35,404 bases of DNA from a virus. Below, piece after piece: positions 6,470-14,802 of the stretch. The notes under the pieces are model-generated. The model ran no database searches, had not been told where the DNA came from, and saw only the letters and a list, made by a program, of their open reading frames with translations. The translations under genes and the position numbers were made by a program. Positions within the stretch are counted from its first letter, which is position 1. Each line of letters begins with the position of its first letter. The DNA lies in IMG/VR virus record IMGVR_UViG_3300021964_007578, positions 1 through 35,404 of that record; one strand, given 5' to 3'.

Positions 6470-6667
6470 ATGCTATGGAAAGATTTACTACTAACAAAAT
6501 TTGAAAACGGTTTTCGCATTCTGAAAGACAAAGACCCAGAAGATAAGTTCTTTGTTATTGACGAAGTAGATATTAAAATTGGTGATGAATATAGAGTAGG
6601 ACCAAACGGATATTTCGAGTTAATAAAATCTGTCGAAGCAGGAGTGGCAATTGAAAATAACACTTGA
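6470..6667 (+). CDS. Small hypothetical protein (copy A)
   Basis: A 65-aa protein starting at ATG 6470 behind AGAAGAAAGG. It reads MLWKDLLLTKFENGF and ends DIKIGDEYRVGPNGYFELIKSVEA. The end matches that of the protein at 6847-7050 (KPGDRFIVNESGWLCKVEA), and both begin with M-W-hydrophobic residues, so the two are likely paralogs. A small beta-barrel is plausible. Its 3' end overlaps the next gene by 17 bp. Function unknown. Confidence 0.6.
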   Translation: MLWKDLLLTKFENGFRILKDKDPEDKFFVIDEVDIKIGDEYRVGPNGYFELIKSVEAGVAIENNT

Positions 6668-6842
6668 CGGAACTGAATATGAAGTTGACGCAGGTAGCGT
6701 CGGCGAAGGAATAAAAATCATTCGTGAGGAACAAGAAGCCGAAGCGAAAGGTTTTTTAAGTGTCCAAGAAATGCATTGGGCAAAAGCCAACGGTTTTGCT
6801 AACAAAGCAGAATGGTGGGCAGCAGAACAGAAGAAAGGATAA
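6651..6842 (+). CDS. Small hypothetical protein, TTG start
   Basis: A 63-aa protein with a TTG start (codons for KITLDGTEYEVDAGS follow) behind GGAGTGGCAA. Features are an acidic middle (IIREEQEAEAKG) and a C-terminal WAKANGFANKAEWWAAEQKKG. It overlaps the preceding gene and stops 4 bp before the next ATG. No known domain recognised. Confidence 0.55.
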   Translation: MKITLDGTEYEVDAGSVGEGIKIIREEQEAEAKGFLSVQEMHWAKANGFANKAEWWAAEQKKG

Positions 6843-6846
6843 AATT

Positions 6847-7050
6847 ATGATGTGGGTTGACTATACAATTGATCAGGTTGGACCAAACTTTAAAGTAAAA
6901 GGAGATTGGGAAGGCGAAGTAATGGGTTTAAAAGAGGACGGTAGTCCAAAGAACCATTACCTGTATAAACCAGGTGACCGTTTCATTGTAAATGAAAGTG
7001 GTTGGTTATGTAAAGTAGAGGCTGAAGCAGCCAAGGAAACGGATAGATAG
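6847..7050 (+). CDS. Small hypothetical protein (copy B)
   Basis: A 67-aa protein starting at the first of two adjacent ATGs (6847), behind AAGAAAGGA. It reads MMWVDYTIDQVGPNFKVKGD and ends KPGDRFIVNESGWLCKVEAE, paralogous in layout and ending to the protein at 6470-6667. It stops 8 bp before the second holin-like gene. Function unknown. Confidence 0.6.
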   Translation: MMWVDYTIDQVGPNFKVKGDWEGEVMGLKEDGSPKNHYLYKPGDRFIVNESGWLCKVEAEAAKETDR

Positions 7051-7058
7051 TAGCAAGT

Positions 7059-7379
7059 ATGACAGCAGAATTAGCAGCAGCGATAAAAGACTTCGGCTTT
7101 CCTATAGTGGCTGCGATGGGTCTTGGATATTTTGTCTACTACGTATGGAAGTGGGTAACTACTGAGATTAAACCTGTATTGGGTCAAGCATCGGCCAAAC
7201 TAGTAGGATTAATAGATCGTATTCGTATGTTAGATAATGACATGATTAGACTGAATCAAAAGTTAAACATGGTATTAGAATTTAAAGAACAATACGAAAA
7301 AGTTACAGGTAAAAAACTAGATCTTGATGCAGACGAAATTGAAAAAGCTGTAAAAGCAAAACCTAGAAAGAAGAACTAG
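7059..7379 (+). CDS. Holin-like small membrane protein (copy B)
   Basis: A 106-aa protein with a single N-terminal membrane segment (FGFPIVAAMGLGYFVYYVWKW) then a helical tail (LVGLIDRIRMLDNDMIRLNQK) and a very basic C-terminus (KAVKAKPRKKN). It shares the GFPI membrane start and an LDN-containing coiled tail with the protein at 6172-6450. The basic tail is typical of holins. It is followed immediately (TAG then GTG) by the DUF3307 gene. Holin function is an inference from layout. Confidence 0.6.
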   Translation: MTAELAAAIKDFGFPIVAAMGLGYFVYYVWKWVTTEIKPVLGQASAKLVGLIDRIRMLDNDMIRLNQKLNMVLEFKEQYEKVTGKKLDLDADEIEKAVKAKPRKKN

Positions 7380-7757
7380 GTGGAACTATTTTTACTGTCA
7401 TTACTACTTGTTAAACACACTGTAGTTGATCTTGCATTACAACATTATATTGTTGGGCAGCAAAAGCTAAAGTGGTTAAATCCTAAAGCACACTGGCACT
7501 ATGCACAACACGGCATAGGTACAATGATTGTTGTACTTCCTGTTACTGGGGACTTTTTGCTCTCCGCATCAGTTTCGCTTTTAGATTATTTAATTCATTG
7601 GCACGTTGATTGGGCGAAACATCATTGGATTGCTCGACATGGTTGGAGCTCTGCTGATAGTGGGTTTTGGTGGGCTGCTGCAATTGATCAGACTTTGCAT
7701 TATCTAACTTACTGCGCAATTGTAATGCTAGTTGCAAGTCATATATTCGTTGCTTAA
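7380..7757 (+). CDS. DUF3307 family membrane protein, GTG start
   Basis: A 125-aa membrane protein with three to four hydrophobic segments. Conserved polar residues match DUF3307: HTVVDLALQHYIVGQQK, HWHYAQHG, LLDYLIHWHVDWAKHH, and AAIDQTLHYLTY, a histidine/aspartate set that could bind metal. Starts with GTG directly after the upstream stop. DUF3307 proteins occur in bacteria and phages without known function. Placed after two holin-like genes, it may belong to membrane remodelling or lysis timing. Confidence 0.75.
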   Translation: MELFLLSLLLVKHTVVDLALQHYIVGQQKLKWLNPKAHWHYAQHGIGTMIVVLPVTGDFLLSASVSLLDYLIHWHVDWAKHHWIARHGWSSADSGFWWAAAIDQTLHYLTYCAIVMLVASHIFVA

Positions 7758-7798
7758 TATTAGTAACTTTATCTTCTATACTTAAACTTTTAAAGTAA

Positions 7799-9859
7799 TC
7801 ATTTTGTTGTTGCAATGAACACTCCATTCCAATCTTTAGGTAACTTTTGTGTTTTCATATATTCACAACGTTCAATCCACATAGTATAATACCCTTCCAT
7901 CTTAGCATCAAAGTGTCTCGATAGTTTTTCACAAATCCATATTGCTTCATCAAACTTTTGTTTTTGATACAACTCATGCATTTCTTGATGCTGGCGTTGT
8001 GCTGTGCGCCATGCTGGTTTAGGATTGTCTAGCACTGTCCAAATACCAATACCTACAGTTTTACCTTTAACTGCTAGGTCGTCTACTTTTAAGTAGAAGA
8101 AGTCGTCTTTGGTTTGTTGATATGTTGCATCTCCTACTAGTAATAGGCAACCATATTCTTTACACTTAGATTCTATTCTTGCCGCTGTACTTACAGAGTC
8201 GCCAAGAACATCATAAGAGTGCCTTGCGGTGCTACCCATTTCGCCAAGGTAACCAAGGCCAGTATTAATACCGGCACCCATGCCAACGGGAGGACGTCCT
8301 TCATTTGTAATTTGTTCATTAAATTTCTCCACTGCTTTAAGCATATCTAATCCACATTGCACTGCGGTCTTTGGATGTTCTGGATCTTCAATTGGTGCAT
8401 TGTGTACATGCATACTTGCATCACCAATGTACTTAATAACCATACCATCGCTGTCTAATATAGGTTGTGTAATAGCGTCCATATAGCCATTCATAATTTT
8501 GGTTAGGCCTTTTACATCATCACCAAAACTTTCACCTAATGGTGTAAACCCACGCAAGTCTGAAAATAGAATACTAACTTCTTTCTTCATACCTTCTTTA
8601 ATAAGTGCTGGATTTTCTTGTAGCATACGCACCACTGTTGGTGATGCATACCCTGCAAATTGCTTCTTAATCTTTTGTTTTTCAAAGAATTCTACTACAA
8701 AACGGTTAAATGTAGCATGGAAACCTACTGCTGTGCCTACTAACAGTATCCAGCTCACATCCCATAGCTGTAAATGCCCTTTAAACAGCGTATAAGCGCC
8801 GTACAAGCACGTTGCGTACATAACAAGTACCAATGCACCCACTACGTAATACGGTGCTAAAACCGCTGCAATTATAAGAATAAGCCCAATTACGATACTA
8901 GCAGCATACTCTACAAATGTAGCATAATCAAAACGTACAATGTTATCGCCATTTACAATGGTCTGTAATGCTGTTGCAGTCATTATATGACTGTATTGTT
9001 CTCCGTTTGGAGTAGCAATAACTGGTGCAAGTCCTTCTGCTGTAATACCAATAATTACAATCTTGCCTTCCATTCCCCAAAAATAATCTTCTTCTGATGC
9101 ACTATAAACATCAAAGTTTTTGTTCCAACGCAACCAAATTCTACCATTTGGATCTGTTTGAATAGTTTGATACGCCGGCACACGCATAGCAATGATGCCA
9201 CCTTCGCCGGCTTTAACTTGATAACTAGGATCGCCTACAGCAACACGGATTGTTTCCATAGTGATACTTGGATATACTTCGTCACCTACACGCATTAGCA
9301 ATGGTAAGCGTCTTACAACACCATCTATTTCAGGTGCAGTATTAATTACTCCAACGCCTGCTGCGTTTTGACCTAGTAAAGGTATAGGACCTAACATGCC
9401 TGGCCATTCAAATAACCAAGGCATAGGATCTCCTATTTTAGCAACACCTCTTGGTACTGCATTTTTATTTGTTTGCGTTGTTCCTGTTTGTGCAATAACA
9501 ACACCATTGTTTAGCAACATCTGTGCTAGTTCAGTATCTCCACCTAGCCTATCATTCTCAGAAAATAGGATAGGCATAACAATAACGCCAGCACCATGCG
9601 CTCTTAAGTTTTCAATAATACCTGCTAATACATCACGCTTCCATGGCCATTGTCCGTACTTTTCTATAGATGCTTCGTCTATTTCTAATATAGCAATGTC
9701 TTTGGATAGTGGTTCTACTGTGTCATAACTTTGAATAAGATCAAAAGATTTGAGTCTTAAAGTCTGTTTTACATAGGGATCGTTGAACCCTAATATACTA
9801 ATAACCGCTAAGGTTAGAAGTGCTGTAGACCAATGTGTTATAATCTTTGACAGTTTCAT
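7799..9859 (-). CDS. CHASE2-domain adenylate/guanylate cyclase (class III)
   Basis: A 686-aa protein: N-terminal membrane segment (about 10-25), extracytoplasmic CHASE2 sensor (about 35-310; DIAILEIDEASIEKYGQWPW), three membrane helices (about 315-380), then a class III cyclase domain (about 425-620). Metal aspartates are Asp434 (LFSDLRGFT) and Asp480 (KYIGDASM); adenine-specifying Lys476 and Asp550 and transition-state Arg561 are present. The usual Asn before that Arg is Ser557. Expected product is cAMP from a periplasmic signal. A late-type promoter lies 5 nt before the ATG. FecR and CHASE2 proteins often co-occur in bacteria; here the FecR gene lies upstream in the same cluster. Confidence 0.9.
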   Translation of the reverse strand: MKLSKIITHWSTALLTLAVISILGFNDPYVKQTLRLKSFDLIQSYDTVEPLSKDIAILEIDEASIEKYGQWPWKRDVLAGIIENLRAHGAGVIVMPILFSENDRLGGDTELAQMLLNNGVVIAQTGTTQTNKNAVPRGVAKIGDPMPWLFEWPGMLGPIPLLGQNAAGVGVINTAPEIDGVVRRLPLLMRVGDEVYPSITMETIRVAVGDPSYQVKAGEGGIIAMRVPAYQTIQTDPNGRIWLRWNKNFDVYSASEEDYFWGMEGKIVIIGITAEGLAPVIATPNGEQYSHIMTATALQTIVNGDNIVRFDYATFVEYAASIVIGLILIIAAVLAPYYVVGALVLVMYATCLYGAYTLFKGHLQLWDVSWILLVGTAVGFHATFNRFVVEFFEKQKIKKQFAGYASPTVVRMLQENPALIKEGMKKEVSILFSDLRGFTPLGESFGDDVKGLTKIMNGYMDAITQPILDSDGMVIKYIGDASMHVHNAPIEDPEHPKTAVQCGLDMLKAVEKFNEQITNEGRPPVGMGAGINTGLGYLGEMGSTARHSYDVLGDSVSTAARIESKCKEYGCLLLVGDATYQQTKDDFFYLKVDDLAVKGKTVGIGIWTVLDNPKPAWRTAQRQHQEMHELYQKQKFDEAIWICEKLSRHFDAKMEGYYTMWIERCEYMKTQKLPKDWNGVFIATTK

Positions 9860-9864
9860 ACACC

Positions 9865-9872
9865 TATTTATC
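9865..9872 (-). promoter_or_regulatory. Late promoter GATAAATA, 5 nt before the cyclase ATG
   Basis: GATAAATA on the minus strand, then GGTGT, then ATG at 9859. The T4-type late motif this close to the start predicts a leaderless or nearly leaderless mRNA. Confidence 0.65.
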
Positions 9873-9878
9873 TACGGA

Positions 9879-10097
9879 TCAATGATCGTAAATATTCGGA
9901 CCGTCTTGCATTTTTACAGGTTTGCAATATGCTGTTATTCTATGTTCTGGCGGAACTAAGTATTTGTTTCCGTAATTACCATACTGCATAGGTATACGTT
10001 TAGCGTAATATTGGCACACATCTATGCTTCTAAAATACATAGGTGAAGGTTGCTGTACATCTGCTATTAATATTACTAACATAAAGGCATGTATCAA
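9879..10097 (-). CDS. Small secreted two-cysteine protein
   Basis: A 72-aa protein: MIHAFMLVILIADVQQPSPM, a short hydrophobic N-terminus, then SIDVCQYYAKRIPMQYGNYG and AYCKPVKMQDG. It has the same S/D-x-x-C middle and C-K-P end as the 1719-1907 protein and resembles 3815-4006. It abuts the gene at 10098 and lies between the curli cluster and the cyclase gene. Function unknown; export is plausible. Confidence 0.65.
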   Translation of the reverse strand: MIHAFMLVILIADVQQPSPMYFRSIDVCQYYAKRIPMQYGNYGNKYLVPPEHRITAYCKPVKMQDGPNIYDH

Positions 10098-10580
10098 CTA
10101 TAGTACCCCCCTCGCTTTTGCTGCTAGTACTACTATAAAGATTGCAAATCCGCCAACAACAACGATGCCAAGAACTATAGCAACAGCTTCTAATACTTTA
10201 CGTCTGCGTTCTTCTTGATCGTAAATTGCTTTTTGTCTTTTCTTTCTAATGTCGCCTTCGGTTTTTAAAAGCTCTTCCCATGCACTTGGACCTCTAGTAA
10301 AACTGATAATCTGTTTTAGTTCAGCTCTCATATCTTCTGCTTTTTTCTTAGCCATAAAGATTTGCATAGCTTCTTCTTCAACCGAACCTGCTTGAAATAG
10401 TTTTTTAAATAATGGCGGTTTCTTATTATACTCTTCTGCTTTTTTAATATCTGAAACAGCACCCATCCAACGACCTAAGTCGCTTGCCATGGATTCTATT
10501 TCACGTCCGGCTGCGAAGCCGGCTTTAATTGTGTTAAATGCACCGGTTGCCATAGCAACGGCTGAGATGGGATCTATCAA
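10098..10580 (-). CDS. Conserved T4-like marine phage protein with C-terminal TM, TTG start
   Basis: A 160-aa protein. MIDPISAVAMATGAFNTIKAGFAAGREIESMASDLGRW-type N-terminal helices are followed by a basic region (PPLFKKLFQAGSVEEEAM, ISFTRGPSAWEELLKTEGDI, KKRQKAIYDQEERRRK) and a C-terminal membrane helix (AIVLGIVVVGGFAIFIVVLA). I recall this protein as common to marine T4-like phages, unassigned. The start is TTG with GGAG 7 nt upstream. A late-type promoter (10610-10617) precedes it, pointing to a virion or assembly role. Confidence 0.75.
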   Translation of the reverse strand: MIDPISAVAMATGAFNTIKAGFAAGREIESMASDLGRWMGAVSDIKKAEEYNKKPPLFKKLFQAGSVEEEAMQIFMAKKKAEDMRAELKQIISFTRGPSAWEELLKTEGDIRKKRQKAIYDQEERRRKVLEAVAIVLGIVVVGGFAIFIVVLAAKARGVL

Positions 10581-10609
10581 AGTTTCGCTCCTTTGTCTAT
10601 GTTCACCAG

Positions 10610-10617
10610 TATTTATG
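10610..10617 (-). promoter_or_regulatory. T4-like late promoter CATAAATA
   Basis: CATAAATA on the minus strand about 30 nt before the TTG start at 10580, with AAAGGAG between. One mismatch to T4 TATAAATA. Confidence 0.6.
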
Positions 10618-10623
10618 CGATTT

Positions 10624-11916
10624 TTAGTTTTGTGTTACTGTAGTTGTTGCACAGCCGTTTGAATTGCCGCAATGTTGGCTAATTGAATATGTTTGTGATG
10701 TTGAACTATCTTGTGTAAGGTCAAGTGTTGCACTATGACCTGTCATGCTAACACTTGCATTATGATTGCCTGTGCCGTCTTGTGTAATTCCAACAGTTTG
10801 ATCGCTACCAACTGCAATTTCTACATAGTGTGATCCTGATCCTTGCTGATATAAATCGATATCATTATCGTCACCTTGAACGCTTAGGAATGCTTTCTTA
10901 TCTCCGTCATTCAGTTGACTTGCTAAAATATTGTTGCTATCTCCATCAAGATCTAATGCAAAGAAATGACCATTATTTCCGATACCATTGTTATGCTTTT
11001 GTGTAATGCTTAATACATTAGAGTCACCATTAACATCAAACTCAACTCTGTTGTCGTCTGCTGTAGCGGCGTCACCTTGAGTAACAGTTGTTGTATTAGA
11101 GTCTCCTGTAACATCAAACAGTATTGCATTGTTGTTACCTCTTTGTGTTAATGTTGTATCATTGTTATTACCAATGATGTCAGCGTTTACTATATTATTA
11201 GTTGTTGAACCAACACCTGCTATAAGGTTATCACTTCCGTCTTGAACTATATCAAGCTCGTTATCATTACCAACCTGGTTGATGTATATACCACTACCAT
11301 CATGTGTTACTGCTCTTGATGTTGTAATTTGTGTAGTCTGTGCTGAACTTATGCTTGATGTGTATGATGGTGCTGTGGTTGAGATATCAGTTGAGGCATT
11401 CACATAGACCGTACCAGCAGTAGCATTAGGCACATACCATAACTGCCTCAACACTGCCCCACCACTCCATTCCGAGAACCATCGTTCATAGGTGTAGGTC
11501 TCTCCTGCCTGAAGTGTGATCGTGCCTGTCCTTGTTGCTGGAGCATGTAGACCAGACCAATCATCAATCACGGTGGTGCCATCTATCTTCAACAGTGAAC
11601 CATCGTCATCTTGATTGTAGAAAGTTACTGTGACGCTGTCACCTGCTGACCCATTGGACGGAATCGGCACAGTGATGTAACCATCAAGGTGAACAACCAC
11701 ATAGTCACTCCTGCCTGAGTCCAATACAACACCACCGCCCCAATCGTAGTTCATTGTGCTGTCTGACAAAGTGCCTGATGAAAGTAAGGTGTTTGATGAT
11801 GTGGGACAAGGCCAACTTGGACAATACCAAGTTTCGTAATTAACATCTGCCAATGCTTGTATAGGTAATAATAATAATAAAAATAATAAACTATTTCTGA
11901 ATAATGTCAATATCAT
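10624..11916 (-). CDS. PA14-like domain fused to curlin repeats, secreted
   Basis: A 430-aa protein beginning at ATG 11916 (GGAG upstream), with a signal peptide ending PIQALA. Residues about 25-165 form a PA14/GLEYA-like beta-sandwich: HLDGYITVPIPSNG, YNQDDDGSLLKIDGTTVIDDW, ITLQAGETYTYERWFSEWSG and VLRQLWYVP. The rest carries curlin-like repeats (IYINQVGNDNELDIVQDGSD, TTLTQRGNNN, VGITQDGTGNHN) ending TTTVTQN. Curlin repeats form cross-beta fibres; PA14-like domains bind glycans. The PA14-like coding part (about 11341-11820) is near 50% G+C against about 30% in the repeats, which suggests recent acquisition. It overlaps the FecR gene by 26 bp. Proposed: fibre subunit with a binding head exported via CsgG. 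Confidence 0.85.
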   Translation of the reverse strand: MILTLFRNSLLFLLLLLPIQALADVNYETWYCPSWPCPTSSNTLLSSGTLSDSTMNYDWGGGVVLDSGRSDYVVVHLDGYITVPIPSNGSAGDSVTVTFYNQDDDGSLLKIDGTTVIDDWSGLHAPATRTGTITLQAGETYTYERWFSEWSGGAVLRQLWYVPNATAGTVYVNASTDISTTAPSYTSSISSAQTTQITTSRAVTHDGSGIYINQVGNDNELDIVQDGSDNLIAGVGSTTNNIVNADIIGNNNDTTLTQRGNNNAILFDVTGDSNTTTVTQGDAATADDNRVEFDVNGDSNVLSITQKHNNGIGNNGHFFALDLDGDSNNILASQLNDGDKKAFLSVQGDDNDIDLYQQGSGSHYVEIAVGSDQTVGITQDGTGNHNASVSMTGHSATLDLTQDSSTSQTYSISQHCGNSNGCATTTVTQN

Positions 11917-13024
11917 TACTGCCGTCTCCAAGTGAGTAGTCTCTTGTTTCAAAATCTGATTGTTGTAAATTAATGTTATAACCGTTCTGTTGATCTAATA
12001 TTAATTCTACTTGCATACCTGTTCCGCTATCACGTCTAAATACCCAGTTAGGATTTTGATTGTAAAGTTCAATACCTGTTACAGGATCTTTTCCGTATTT
12101 ACTTTTTGCTTTTGATTTAGATAAACTATCACCTAGTATCTTTGATAACATTTCGTTAAGTTGATCAAGTACATTAACAAGGAAGTTTTGATCTAAATAG
12201 TTTGAATCTAAGTCTGTTTGCCAAAGATCTGGATCTTCATCAAGTTGATTTATATCTAAACCGTCGTACTCTAAAAAATCAAATCCTAAGAAGTCTGCTA
12301 GTTCTACTGCTCTTTCTCTTTCTAGCTCGTACTCAATTTCTTTAGGCCTACGGATAATAAGCAGGTTATCAATAAGTGATTCATTAATGTCAATGATAAT
12401 AGGATCTAAAGGATTTGACTCTGGTACATCTACAACTGTTGCTTGAAATGCTTTGTTTAGAATAACTTGGCCAGCATCTGATTCTACTGATATCTCACCT
12501 ACAACACAGATGCGCTTTGTTCCTACCGCTGAACAACTTGGTAAAAGAATAATTGTTGAACTTCCTGTTTCATCAACAGTCATTGTAAAGTCAGTACCGC
12601 GTACACCAATAGTAGCGGTTGGTGTAGTGATTTTTATATCTTGCCTACTGTTCTTTGCAATCTGTCCTGATGCATATCTAATAGTTCCAAAAGATGCTTT
12701 GAGGGCAAGTTTACCTTTTGAAGTACTAGGATCATACACAAACTCATCAATAATTAGTTTACTGTTCTGTGTTACATCAACTCTAGTTTCGTCTACAAAT
12801 TCTATAGCAGTTTTACCTTGGCCTGTACGAACGGTATCGTAACTTACTATAGTACTACCTTTTTCAGAAGTTAGTTTTTCTCCTGCTTGTCGTTCAATAA
12901 TAGTATTACCAATCTGCTGGGTTACATTTCCGATAGAAGCAACATTCGCCATCGCGGGTACGGTGATAGTTAGACAAACTATCATGCCTGCACGTAACAG
13001 AATTTTGTCCAGCAGCCGGATCAT
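11891..13024 (-). CDS. Secreted FecR-domain protein
   Basis: A 377-aa exported protein. N-terminal hydrophobic segment (LLRAGMIVCLTITVPAMA), then a FecR domain with the strongly conserved ITTPTATIGVRGTDFTM and preceding DTVRTGQGKTAIEFVDETRV and GTIRYASGQIA segments. The C-terminal half is acidic and linker-like (DEDPDLWQTDLDSNYLDQ), and its last residues (GDGSNDIDIIQK) look like a curlin strand. In bacteria FecR domains sense signals in the periplasm; here no sigma factor is adjacent, but a CHASE2 cyclase lies in the same cluster. I infer a surface-anchoring or sensory partner of the curlins. It starts 4 bp after the curlin gene. Confidence 0.85.
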   Translation of the reverse strand: MIRLLDKILLRAGMIVCLTITVPAMANVASIGNVTQQIGNTIIERQAGEKLTSEKGSTIVSYDTVRTGQGKTAIEFVDETRVDVTQNSKLIIDEFVYDPSTSKGKLALKASFGTIRYASGQIAKNSRQDIKITTPTATIGVRGTDFTMTVDETGSSTIILLPSCSAVGTKRICVVGEISVESDAGQVILNKAFQATVVDVPESNPLDPIIIDINESLIDNLLIIRRPKEIEYELERERAVELADFLGFDFLEYDGLDINQLDEDPDLWQTDLDSNYLDQNFLVNVLDQLNEMLSKILGDSLSKSKAKSKYGKDPVTGIELYNQNPNWVFRRDSGTGMQVELILDQQNGYNINLQQSDFETRDYSLGDGSNDIDIIQK

Positions 13025-13028
13025 AAAG

Positions 13029-13796
13029 TTAATCCGTTTGCGTAATGTCTATTGTTGCATCGTTTCCTACAGTAGTAAGACTCAACACTTTATCTTCAAC
13101 ACCTGATTGTGTAATGTTCGCAATCGAACCACCACCTTTCATATTAACTGTCATACTGTGACCATTAACATCACCAGTTCCTGATTGTGTAATTGCAACT
13201 GTATTAGCAACCCCACTTTCAACTGATGTGCTTGATGCTGTGTTACCGCCGGCGCCAACGCCTGTTAGTGTTGTTGAGCCATCGTTACTCATATCAAAGT
13301 CTAAATCAGCATTTTGAGCATTAAGTGTAAAAGTTAGAGTATCTGCATTACTGTTATTAGCCAAATCAATTGTACCCACAAAGTTCTGTGCGTCACCTGA
13401 TCCACCAATTGTTGCTGTAATGTCAGCACTTCCGCCTGTTACATCAATACTTAATGATACTGTTTCACAGTTACCAGCACCAGCGTTATCACAGTCTAAG
13501 TCGACTTGGTTACTGTTACCAGTTAAGTTAATGTTACCTGTATAGGTATTACCTTTAATGGTAGTTTCAATAACGTTAGTGTCACCTACTTGTGATACAG
13601 AAAACGTCATATCATTACCTTGCAACAAAACTCCTGTTGCATTAGTACCTAATACGTTATTTGTTCCGTCTTGTGTTACATCTAAGTCTAAGTCATTACC
13701 AGATTGCTGTATGTATATGTCATTAGCATAAGCTGGAGATATCAACCCTAAACCAAGAATAAAAAGACTACTTGCTACTATTGTCTTTAGTTTCAT
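13029..13796 (-). CDS. Curlin-repeat fibre protein (CsgA/CsgB-like)
   Basis: About 255 aa. Signal peptide (VASSLFILGLGLISPAYA) then repeats with the curlin pattern I-x-Q-x-G-x-x-N: DIYIQQSGNDLDLDVTQDGT, FSVSQVGDTNVIE, VAITQSGTG, IANITQSGV and a terminal IDITQTD. A middle Asn/Thr/Gly-rich part (LNAQNADLDFDMSNDG) has weaker repeats and one possible disulfide pair (DCDNAGAGNCE). It is longer than E. coli CsgA (151 aa). I choose the second of two ATGs (13796) because GGGAG lies 5 nt before it; the first is only 2 nt away. It overlaps the csgG end. Expected to polymerise outside the cell after export. Confidence 0.87.
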   Translation of the reverse strand: MKLKTIVASSLFILGLGLISPAYANDIYIQQSGNDLDLDVTQDGTNNVLGTNATGVLLQGNDMTFSVSQVGDTNVIETTIKGNTYTGNINLTGNSNQVDLDCDNAGAGNCETVSLSIDVTGGSADITATIGGSGDAQNFVGTIDLANNSNADTLTFTLNAQNADLDFDMSNDGSTTLTGVGAGGNTASSTSVESGVANTVAITQSGTGDVNGHSMTVNMKGGGSIANITQSGVEDKVLSLTTVGNDATIDITQTD

Positions 13797-14802
13797 CATC
13801 GCTCCCTTGACTGTCTATTCCGTCAGCCAATTTTTTAATTAACGGATCGTTATGCCAACACATGTTGTCTGCGTCACAATAGTAACTTGTTACACCTGGA
13901 TACTGCTTATTAAATTCATCTTCTGGTAATTTAATAATAGCTTCATGTCTCTGGTGTATAGTCGGACGCGACTCCGGTATTAACATACTCTCTAGTTCAC
14001 TTTCCCTCTTGAACTTCCAAAGTTTCTTTTCTTCACCTTTCATTATCAACTCAACTATTGCTGCTTCAATTGCTGTACGAACTGCATAGTTGGTTGGTTC
14101 GTTTACTGCTGCGCCTACTTCAATTTCAAGTGCCTTGGTGCCCATATCTAAGAAACGAAATACATCGCCTCCGCTACTATAACTTGCAATTTTCTTTTCA
14201 GTTGCCACAGTTAGGAGTACTTCTCCTGTTTGTGTACTGATTATGCGCATCGCCACAGTAACTTGGTCTGTTCTATAAGATGTCTGACCGCCAATGCCAA
14301 AATATCTAGCACCAACACCCCCACTCTCCATATTAGAATCGTAGCCAACAACTCCACCTTCTAATATCAGCCCCGCAAAGAGCAGTGGTTTTAAATCAGT
14401 CGGATCGTTTTCGTAAACTTCTCTAGTTGATCTAATTAACTGTCTTTCTTTAACTAGATTATCTAAGCCTACTCGTTCCACAACTTGGAACCACTTTCCT
14501 CCACCCACTTCTTTCAGAGCATTTATAACCCAAACCTCAGCACCTTGAGTAACCGCACTACTGAGCTGACTAAAACTGTCATTAGGCTTACGTTGCCCTG
14601 TTTTGTCTAGAAAACTGTAAATTGCAATTGTTATTTTTGGTCCATCGATAGCTGGCACGGTCTCCAATACACTTTGGTATGGACTCTCCGCTTTCACGGG
14701 TGGTGTCCAATCCTTTTTTGTATAGGTGGCCGCGCAACCTGTTATTGCTATAGCCAGGAACACAAATAACAAACTTCTAATTAAACTAATCAATCCTGTC
14801 AT
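13768..14802 (-). CDS. csgG: CsgG-family curli secretion lipoprotein
   Basis: A 344-aa lipoprotein: signal peptide with lipobox AITGC (Cys23), then a CsgG/HfaB fold with ITIAIYSFLDKTGQRKPN, AVTQGAEVWVINALKEVGGG, WFQVVERVGLDNLVKERQLI, LLFAGLILEGGVVGYDSN and VTVAMRIISTQTGEVLLTV. CsgG forms the nonameric outer-membrane pore of type VIII secretion. It is longer than E. coli CsgG (277 aa) owing to a C-terminal extension with two cysteines (YYCDADNMCWHND). TAATG overlap with csgF. No csgE homologue is visible, so gating may differ. Confidence 0.93.
   Translation of the reverse strand: MTGLISLIRSLLFVFLAIAITGCAATYTKKDWTPPVKAESPYQSVLETVPAIDGPKITIAIYSFLDKTGQRKPNDSFSQLSSAVTQGAEVWVINALKEVGGGKWFQVVERVGLDNLVKERQLIRSTREVYENDPTDLKPLLFAGLILEGGVVGYDSNMESGGVGARYFGIGGQTSYRTDQVTVAMRIISTQTGEVLLTVATEKKIASYSSGGDVFRFLDMGTKALEIEVGAAVNEPTNYAVRTAIEAAIVELIMKGEEKKLWKFKRESELESMLIPESRPTIHQRHEAIIKLPEDEFNKQYPGVTSYYCDADNMCWHNDPLIKKLADGIDSQGSDDETKDNSSK

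Noticed and set aside
8280-9728. Several plus-strand open frames opposite the CHASE2-cyclase gene
   Set aside because: They are antisense shadows of a well-supported gene, have Ser/Cys/Pro-rich compositions and no ribosome-binding sites or homology I recognise.
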